Below are positions 22,437-27,313 of a DNA stretch of 27,313 nucleotides, piece by piece. The notes below the pieces were generated by a model. That model searched no databases and was not told the DNA's origin. It saw nothing but the letters and a program-made list of their open reading frames with translations. Origin of the DNA: CAYGAW01 sp964347945 (lineage in GTDB: Bacteria; Chloroflexota; Anaerolineae; UBA7937; B3-Chlor); assembly GCA_964347945.1 (NCBI GenBank), contig CAYGAW010000114.1, forward strand, positions 1-27,313. Direction: 5' to 3'. Each line of letters starts with the position of its first letter. Positions within the stretch are counted from its first letter, which is position 1. The position numbers and the translations under genes were made by a program.

Positions 22437-23447
22437 CTAGAGCCGCTCGGCGAGGTAGTTGACAAGATCTGCAAGCCGTACCGAGTAGCCCCACTCATTG
22501 TCGTACCACGAGACTACCTTGACCATGTTGCCCTGCATTACCTGAGTGTAGTCAGCATCGACGATGCTGGAGCGTGGATCACCCACGTAGTCGACAGAGA
22601 CCAATGGCTCCTCGCTGTAGCCCAGAATGCCGTCCAGCGGGCCTTCTGCCTCCTGCTTGAAGACCTCCAGCAACTCGTCTGTCGTTGTCTCGCGTTCCAC
22701 CTCTACGGTGAGATCGATGAGGGACACGGTGGGGATGGGCACCCGGATGGCGAAAGCATCGAGTTTTCCCTCCAACTCTGGAAGCACTACGCCAATGGCA
22801 CGGGCTGCTCCAGTACTGGTGGGTACGATGTTCATCGCTGCTGCCCGGGCTCGACGCAGGTCCTTGTGACCCATGTCCAAGAGGCGTTGGCCGCCAGTGT
22901 AGGCGTGGATCGTGGTCATCAGACCCTTGATGATGCCGAACCGATCGTTCACCACTTTGGCCACTGGCGCCAGGCAGTTCGTGGTGCATGATGCGTTGGA
23001 GATGATGTGATGTTTCTCGGGGTCATACCAGTCCTCGTTGACGCCCATGACGATGGTCACATCTTCCTTCTTCGCCGGGGCGGTGATGATCACCTTCTTG
23101 GCACCTCCCTCCAGGTGCGCCGCCGCCAGCGGACCCTCTCGGAATACACCTGTGGCCTCCATCACGATTTCGACACCCAACTCTCCCCACGGAAGCTTGG
23201 AGGGGTCTCGTTGGGCGAAGACTCGGATCTCTTGGCCGTCGACCGCCAGGCCATCGCCCTTTACCTCCACTGTCCCTGGATACCTGCCGTAGTTGGTGTC
23301 GTACTTGAAGAGGTGGGCGTTGGTGGCTGAGTCAAAGAGGTCGTTTACTGCGACGACCTCTAGCTTGTCAGGATACCGTTCGCGGACGATTCTCAGAACC
23401 TGACGTCCGACACGGCCAAAGCCATTGATGCCTATCCTGGTGGACAC
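22437..23447 (-). CDS. gap: Glyceraldehyde-3-phosphate dehydrogenase
   Basis: A 336-aa tetramer-forming dehydrogenase that oxidises glyceraldehyde-3-phosphate with NAD and phosphate to 1,3-bisphosphoglycerate. The Rossmann motif INGFGRVGR (7-15), Asp36 of VAVNDL (favouring NAD), catalytic Cys154 in SNASCTTNCLAP, His181, and SWYDNEWGYS near the end are all present. The start is GTG 23447, with AAAGGAG 11 nt upstream, which is rather distant. It follows the ROK kinase by 33 bp and precedes pgk, so gap-pgk-apgM is a contiguous trunk-glycolysis block. No catalytic residue is missing. Confidence 0.97.
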   Translation of the reverse strand: MSTRIGINGFGRVGRQVLRIVRERYPDKLEVVAVNDLFDSATNAHLFKYDTNYGRYPGTVEVKGDGLAVDGQEIRVFAQRDPSKLPWGELGVEIVMEATGVFREGPLAAAHLEGGAKKVIITAPAKKEDVTIVMGVNEDWYDPEKHHIISNASCTTNCLAPVAKVVNDRFGIIKGLMTTIHAYTGGQRLLDMGHKDLRRARAAAMNIVPTSTGAARAIGVVLPELEGKLDAFAIRVPIPTVSLIDLTVEVERETTTDELLEVFKQEAEGPLDGILGYSEEPLVSVDYVGDPRSSIVDADYTQVMQGNMVKVVSWYDNEWGYSVRLADLVNYLAERL

Positions 23448-23480
23448 GTTTCCTACTTCTCCTTTCAGTGATGCTGAGCA

Positions 23481-24467
23481 CTAATGCTGCGAGAGCATGG
23501 CAACTGCTGCTGCGCCCAGGACGCCTACGTCGTCGCCCAGCTCCGCAGGGATCACCCTCACGGCGTGGGCGTTTGCAGGAAAGGCCCTCTGATCGATGAT
23601 GCTCCTTACAGGTCCGAAGAGTCTCTCCCCCATCTTGGTCAAGCCGCCACCGATGACTAGCAGTTCAGGATTGAAGAGGTTGACCAGGTTTGCCATACCT
23701 ATTCCCAGGTAGGACATGGCCTGATCCAGAATCCTCCCCGCCTCAGCGTCTCCCTCAGCGGCGGCTTGTGCCACCAGCTTGGCGGATATGCGGTCGGGGT
23801 CGCCATGAGCAAGGTCGGCGATGCGCGTTCGTGCGCCCCCGTGGACGAGCTCCCGTGCCTCGCCGGCGATGGCCCTTCCGGAGGCCAATGCCTCCAGGCA
23901 GCCTCGGTTTCCACAACCGCAAAAGGGGCCATTGGGCAGAATGGTCATGTGTCCGATCTCGGCTGCGCTGCCGGTGGCTCCAGCGTACAGTCTTCCGTCG
24001 AGGATGAAGCCGCCGCCGATGCCTGTGCTGGCCGTCACGTAGATCATATGTTTCGTGCCCCGACCAGCGCCGAACCGGTGCTCGGCCAGGGCTGCGGCGT
24101 TGGCATCGTTTTCGAGCGCCGTGGGCAGACCGAGTCGATCCTTGATCAGTTGCTTAAGGGGCACATCTTTCCAACCGGGCAGGTTGGGCGGTGCGGTCAC
24201 GACGCCAGAATGTGCGTCTATGGGTCCGGGGGCGGCGATGCCGACTCCAGTGATTCCCGCTGAGTTGACGCCGCTCTCCGCAATGACGCTGCTGGCAGCC
24301 TCCGTCATCTGGCCCAGGACGGCGGTAGGTCCGTCTTGGGCCTCCGTCTCCCGGTAGTCCCGGGCAACGATCCGACCTCTGCCGTCCACGATGGCGGTAA
24401 TGATCTTGGTGCCGCCGAGATCGATGCCGAGATAGAGGTTCTTCGTCGCCCTTCCAGGCGCAACCAT
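23481..24467 (-). CDS. ROK-family sugar kinase (glucokinase-like)
   Basis: A 328-aa kinase of the ROK family. The ATP phosphate loop is IDLGGTK (15-21), the substrate loop ends ENDANAAALAE (catalytic Asp121), and a zinc site is formed by GH (His173) and CGCGNRGC (Cys183, 185, 190). There is no N-terminal DNA-binding domain, so it is an enzyme rather than a repressor. The neighbours gap, pgk and apgM suggest phosphorylation of glucose or a related hexose entering glycolysis. ATG 24467 has AAGGA upstream at normal spacing; the ATG at 24494 abuts GGGAGG and is a less likely start. A strong minus-strand promoter lies just upstream, so this is probably the first gene of the glycolytic transcript. 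Confidence 0.92.
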   Translation of the reverse strand: MVAPGRATKNLYLGIDLGGTKIITAIVDGRGRIVARDYRETEAQDGPTAVLGQMTEAASSVIAESGVNSAGITGVGIAAPGPIDAHSGVVTAPPNLPGWKDVPLKQLIKDRLGLPTALENDANAAALAEHRFGAGRGTKHMIYVTASTGIGGGFILDGRLYAGATGSAAEIGHMTILPNGPFCGCGNRGCLEALASGRAIAGEARELVHGGARTRIADLAHGDPDRISAKLVAQAAAEGDAEAGRILDQAMSYLGIGMANLVNLFNPELLVIGGGLTKMGERLFGPVRSIIDQRAFPANAHAVRVIPAELGDDVGVLGAAAVAMLSQH

Positions 24468-24531
24468 GTTTCCAGTTCCTTCGGTGCCAGACATCCTCCC
24501 AGAGATTCACGGCGGGCTGGCGAACGACTGC

Positions 24532-24560
24532 ATTGTACTCCGAGGGCAGGGTGTTGTCAA
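24532..24560 (-). promoter_or_regulatory. Strong sigma-70 promoter of the ROK-gap-pgk-apgM run
   Basis: TTGACA and TACAAT on the minus strand are separated by exactly 17 bp. Transcription would begin near 24525, about 58 bp before the preferred kinase start. No palindrome matching the lacI operator is seen beside it. Confidence 0.8.
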
Positions 24561-25060
24561 GGTATATGGGTGTCGATGTTCCTGTGCGCAGCGTGCTACG
24601 ATGGTGTAGCGTCAGTGTGTCGGCCTAAGAGCAATGTGCCGTGGATGGTCTCTGAAGCGGAACAAGACACTCAAAGAAGTGGCCTTTGTGCTACTTCGGG
24701 CGCTATTTGGTGCAGACGGACAAGTGAGATTCTTTGCGATGGACCAGCATCCAACCCAATTCAAACCTAGCCAACCAATGTCAACCGATGTGCCAACCTG
24801 CTCCGGCCGTTGGCGATTCGGTATGTCTGTTATCATGGAATGGATGGAGGAACCTGGGCCCGTGTGCGGCGGTCGGGATGCCAGAAGCGCCTGCGCGGAT
24901 CTGGGCGTCGAAGTGACCAGCTGTTGTGTTCGGGTTGGCGGCGCCGGGTAGGCTCCTGGGTACAGTGGGGCGGCAGGCACTGTGCGGGCATGTCGGCAAC
25001 TTGGCATGCAGATCCTAAGCGCCTCGGCAACCGTGGGGTGGCTCCTCTCTAGTACAGCAC
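24561..25060. other. 500-bp intergenic stretch without a recognised gene
   Basis: It lies between the two outward-facing promoters. Frames up to 131 codons exist on both strands, but they overlap each other, lack ribosome binding sites and have unbiased, low-complexity composition. A Cys/Asn-codon-like stretch around 24748-24800 is rich in CCAACC. No tRNA or riboswitch was recognised. Confidence 0.5.
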
Positions 25061-25089
25061 TTGACAGTACGGAGCAGTTTGAGTATAAT
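25061..25089 (+). promoter_or_regulatory. Consensus sigma-70 promoter of the lacI-type gene
   Basis: TTGACA (25061-25066) and TATAAT (25084-25089) are both perfect, with an ideal 17-bp spacer. Such a strong promoter implies tight repression by the operator immediately downstream. Confidence 0.92.
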
Positions 25090-25099
25090 CTGTCATGTA

Positions 25100-25114
25100 T
25101 GTTTCACTGAAACA
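25100..25114 (+). promoter_or_regulatory. Palindromic operator for a LacI-family repressor
   Basis: TGTTTCACTGAAACA is a perfect 15-bp inverted repeat around a central C. It starts 10 bp after the -10 box, over the likely transcription start, which is the usual place for autorepression. The half-site TGTTTCA/TGAAACA resembles LacI/CcpA-family half-sites. Confidence 0.72.
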
Positions 25115-25158
25115 ACCATGAAATCCTCCCGGGCGCAGGGTTTTCGGATTTCATGGTT
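25114..25158 (+). repeat. Leader hairpin with a perfect 13-bp stem
   Basis: AACCATGAAATCC (25114-25126) pairs perfectly with GGATTTCATGGTT (25146-25158) across a 19-nt loop. It lies within the 5' leader of the lacI-type mRNA, and its first base is the last base of the operator. There is no U-tract, so it is not an ordinary terminator. Confidence 0.75.
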
Positions 25159-25231
25159 TCTGTTCCTAGAGGTCCCTGAACGGCGGTCGTCTTGAGCGGC
25201 GTCCGGAACAGGTCAGGTGGGAGGAGATGCT

Positions 25232-26311
25232 GTGAGTTCAGGCTCTGATAGGCTGCCTCGTGAGTCCCCTACCTTGGAAGACGTGGCCGAGTTGGCTGAC
25301 GTGTCGGTGGCGACGGTTTCCCGCGCTCTATCCAAGCCGCACGTCGTGAAAGGCGAAACCTATGAGAAGGTGATGCGCGCCGTTGAGGAGCTTGGATATG
25401 AGCCGCGCAAGAAGTACGCTCCCACCTCCATCGGTCTGATCGCTCCGCCGGACTTCCCAGAAGGAAGGGTATTTGGGAATTATGTCGGTGGCATCATTCA
25501 TGGTGCGGACAAGTACTGCGCGCGGAATGATCTAGTGCTGTCTCTGGTTAGCGTCGATACCCCTTCGGTGCATCATATGGTCTCAACGTACCGCATGGCC
25601 GGACTTCTCTACTTGAACATCTTCATCGAGGATGGCCAGAGAGAGCGATTGCTGGCTCAACCTCGTTTGAGAACCATCCTGGTAGGCTATCCTCCCGAGG
25701 ACGTCAGACAAGCCCTGGAGTCATCACTGACGTGGGTGACCATAGATGACGTAAGTGGCGCAAGAGAGGCGGTGCGCTATCTGATGAGTCTGGGTCACAG
25801 ATGTATCGGCGTCATCCAGGGAGATGAAAGGCACGTGTCCAACGAGCGTAGGCTAGGGGGTGTGCGGGATGCCTTCAGTGAGCAAGGTGTTGAGATACCC
25901 GGTGTGCCGCTACAGTCCGGCGATTTCGAGGGCCAGAACGGGTTCAAGGCTTTGATTGAATGGGGGAACTATGAGACCGAATCTGGATTCCGGGCGATGA
26001 CCAGCCTCCTTGGGCGTCAGGAACCTCCAACCGCCGTGTTTGCTTTCAACGATCTGATGGCCTTTGGTGCGATGCAGGCCATCAAGGAGAGCGGCCTGGA
26101 GGTCCCACGAGACGTATCCTTGGTCGGATGCGATGACATCATCGCTCGCTTCCTGCGGCCTGAACTGACGACGGTACATCAGCCAGCCATCGAACTTGGC
26201 GAGATGGCAGCTCGCGTTCTTGTCGATCTGGCTGCCGGGGCCAGGGTGGTGCGGTCTCAGCTCGAAGCGAGGCTGATCATCCGTGAATCCTGTGCGCCGC
26301 CGTCCAGATGA
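25232..26311 (+). CDS. LacI-family transcriptional regulator
   Basis: A 359-aa repressor. An N-terminal helix-turn-helix (PTLEDVAELADVSVATVSRALSK, about 13-35) is followed by the hinge helix region (VMRAVEELGYEP). A periplasmic-binding-protein-like effector domain comes next (SIGLIAPPDFPEG onward, ending TTVHQPAIELGEMAARVLVD). It should bind a sugar or sugar phosphate and control the adjacent transport gene and perhaps the glycolytic run. GTG 25232 has GGAGGAG 5 nt upstream; the in-frame GTG at 25217 lacks one. The palindrome at its own promoter points to autoregulation. The effector domain has an insert-like stretch (IEWGNYETESGFRA) around residues 250-263. Confidence 0.94.
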   Translation: MSSGSDRLPRESPTLEDVAELADVSVATVSRALSKPHVVKGETYEKVMRAVEELGYEPRKKYAPTSIGLIAPPDFPEGRVFGNYVGGIIHGADKYCARNDLVLSLVSVDTPSVHHMVSTYRMAGLLYLNIFIEDGQRERLLAQPRLRTILVGYPPEDVRQALESSLTWVTIDDVSGAREAVRYLMSLGHRCIGVIQGDERHVSNERRLGGVRDAFSEQGVEIPGVPLQSGDFEGQNGFKALIEWGNYETESGFRAMTSLLGRQEPPTAVFAFNDLMAFGAMQAIKESGLEVPRDVSLVGCDDIIARFLRPELTTVHQPAIELGEMAARVLVDLAAGARVVRSQLEARLIIRESCAPPSR

Positions 26312-26460
26312 GAACGGAACCTAGCGTGGCAGAGTCTGGCACGCGATCCAAGGAAGGCTGTGCGTGACGCAAGTCGGCACAGAGAGGAGGTGTTGCCCAG
26401 AGTAATGAAGAGCAGAGGATTGGCAGATGCAACACTCTGTATTGAAATAAGGAGGGAAAA

Positions 26461-27313
26461 ATGCTGAGGAGAATGCTCATACTTCTGACGATTGTGCTGG
26501 GAGCGGCGCTTCTGTTGGCGGCTTGCGGTCCTACTCCAACGCCCGAGCCGACGACCCCACCGCCTGCGGCGTCGCCAACACCCGAGCCAACGAAACCGCC
26601 AGCGCCCGGGCCCGTCGAGCTCACCTTCGTGACGCGGTTGGCCGAGGCTGAGCTGGCGGTGGTGCGAGACGAAGTGATCCCCATCTGGGAGGAGAGGACC
26701 GGCAACAAGGTCAACATAGCGGAGATCCCGCCTGAGGATGTGCCCACGACGTTGCAGGCGCAGCAGGCGGCCGGTGTGGTGGAGATCGACGTCATCGCTC
26801 AGGACAACGTTGCTCTAGCGCCACTGATCTCCCTAGACCTGATGGAGGACCTGACACCCTATCAGGATCAACTGCCCTCGGAGATCTACGGCTATCTCAC
26901 AGACCAGATGACCTTCGATGGTAAGCTGATGTTCGTTCCCTACCGGGGCAACGTGCAGATCGCCTACTACAACACCGCGGTATTCGATGAGCTGGGACTG
27001 GAGCCGCCCATGACGATTGATGAGTACAGGGACGTATGCCAGGCTCTGTACGATGAGTATGGCTCCGGCAAGTGCATCTTCAAGGGTGGGGGTGACCAGC
27101 CGCTGCCGCTGCCTACGTTGTTGTGGGAGTGGATTGTCTCCAACGGCGGCGACCCCATGGTATTGAACGATGCAGGGTCGATCGAGACCTTCGAGTTCTT
27201 CCAGGAGATGTGGGCTTCTGGGTTGCTGAACCAGGCGGCGACGCGTGACGCCAAGTGGGACACGTCCAATGAGTCTCTGGCGCGTGGTGACGCCCACATC
27301 ATGCAGAACTGGC
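26461..27313 (+). CDS. ABC sugar-transporter solute-binding lipoprotein, C-terminus cut by window edge
   Basis: The first 284 codons of an extracellular solute-binding protein of family 1 (MalE-like). A lipoprotein signal ends LLLAACG (Cys22), followed by a Pro/Thr-rich tether (about 24-50). The binding domain then starts with VELTFVTRLAEAE, followed by VIPIWEERTGNKVNI, IDVIAQDN, LEDLTPY-like and MTFDGKLMFVPYRGNVQIAYYNTAVFDELGLEPPMT, all typical of sugar-binding proteins. AGGAGG is 5 nt before the ATG. Permease genes probably follow beyond the window. It lies 149 bp behind the LacI-type gene, so it is probably under the same control. No convincing promoter or operator copy is seen in 26312-26460. 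Confidence 0.93.
   Translation, partial: MLRRMLILLTIVLGAALLLAACGPTPTPEPTTPPPAASPTPEPTKPPAPGPVELTFVTRLAEAELAVVRDEVIPIWEERTGNKVNIAEIPPEDVPTTLQAQQAAGVVEIDVIAQDNVALAPLISLDLMEDLTPYQDQLPSEIYGYLTDQMTFDGKLMFVPYRGNVQIAYYNTAVFDELGLEPPMTIDEYRDVCQALYDEYGSGKCIFKGGGDQPLPLPTLLWEWIVSNGGDPMVLNDAGSIETFEFFQEMWASGLLNQAATRDAKWDTSNESLARGDAHIMQNW

Noticed and set aside
24612..25007. A 131-codon minus-strand frame in the large intergenic region
   Set aside because: Composition is Pro/Arg/Ser-rich and non-protein-like, no ribosome binding site precedes it, and plus-strand frames of similar length overlap it.
26391..26469. A leader-peptide-like frame before the solute-binding protein
   Set aside because: About 25 codons follow a GAGGAGG, but spacing is poor and no attenuator structure or family similarity supports it.
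26277..26795. A 172-codon minus-strand frame at the lacI end and the binding-protein start
   Set aside because: It is the shadow of the Pro/Thr-rich lipoprotein tether on the other strand.

Overview
The window looks like a chromosomal segment of a Chloroflexota (Anaerolineae-like) bacterium. This is inferred from moderately high GC, Pro/Thr-rich linkers behind lipobox cysteines, a very large MalT-type LuxR regulator, a membrane-anchored YvcK-like domain, a rubredoxin-tailed ferredoxin:disulfide reductase and an archaeal-type phosphoglycerate mutase. Ribosome binding sites are of AGGAGG type, and several good sigma-70 promoters (TTGACA-17-TATAAT class) can be read. No rRNA, tRNA, CRISPR array or transposase was seen.

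Layout. (1) 1-5195, minus strand: an export or lipoprotein-handling operon. It reads from a small conserved protein through two FtsX-type permeases, a MacB/LolD-type ATPase and an HlyD-type adaptor lipoprotein to a beta-propeller lipoprotein cut by the window edge. (2) 5196-6147: a small two-helix membrane protein and two diverged copies of a 69-bp sequence. (3) 6148-8865, minus: a 905-aa MalT/LuxR regulator with its own promoter and terminator. (4) 9083-9846, minus: a redox pair, glutaredoxin plus ferredoxin:disulfide reductase fused to rubredoxin. (5) 10226-15486, plus: a three-gene operon that is the most unusual part of the window. It holds a divergent phosphohexomutase, a fusion of a degenerate membrane-anchored YvcK/CofD-like domain to a second phosphohexomutase, and a shortened GH3-type acyl-adenylating protein. 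(6) 15499-24467, minus: a four-helix membrane protein with its own promoter, then a run read from 24.5 kb leftward: ROK kinase, gap, pgk, apgM, canonical phosphomannomutase/phosphoglucomutase, a protein built of five 27-residue repeats, and a FadH/old-yellow-enzyme oxidoreductase. (7) 25061-27313, plus: a LacI-family regulator with a consensus promoter, a 15-bp palindromic operator and a leader hairpin, followed by a sugar-ABC solute-binding lipoprotein cut by the window edge.

How it fits together. Regions 6 and 7 look like a sugar-uptake and lower-glycolysis locus: the binding protein imports sugar, the ROK kinase phosphorylates it, GAPDH/PGK/ApgM run the trunk of glycolysis, and the canonical phosphohexomutase links hexose-6-phosphate to hexose-1-phosphate. 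Region 5 contains two further phosphohexomutase domains whose sugar-binding residues are eroded to different degrees. One is attached to a YvcK-like domain that has lost its core motif and about 75 residues. This suggests a membrane-bound regulatory or re-purposed mutase system, which I consider the best candidate for something undescribed.
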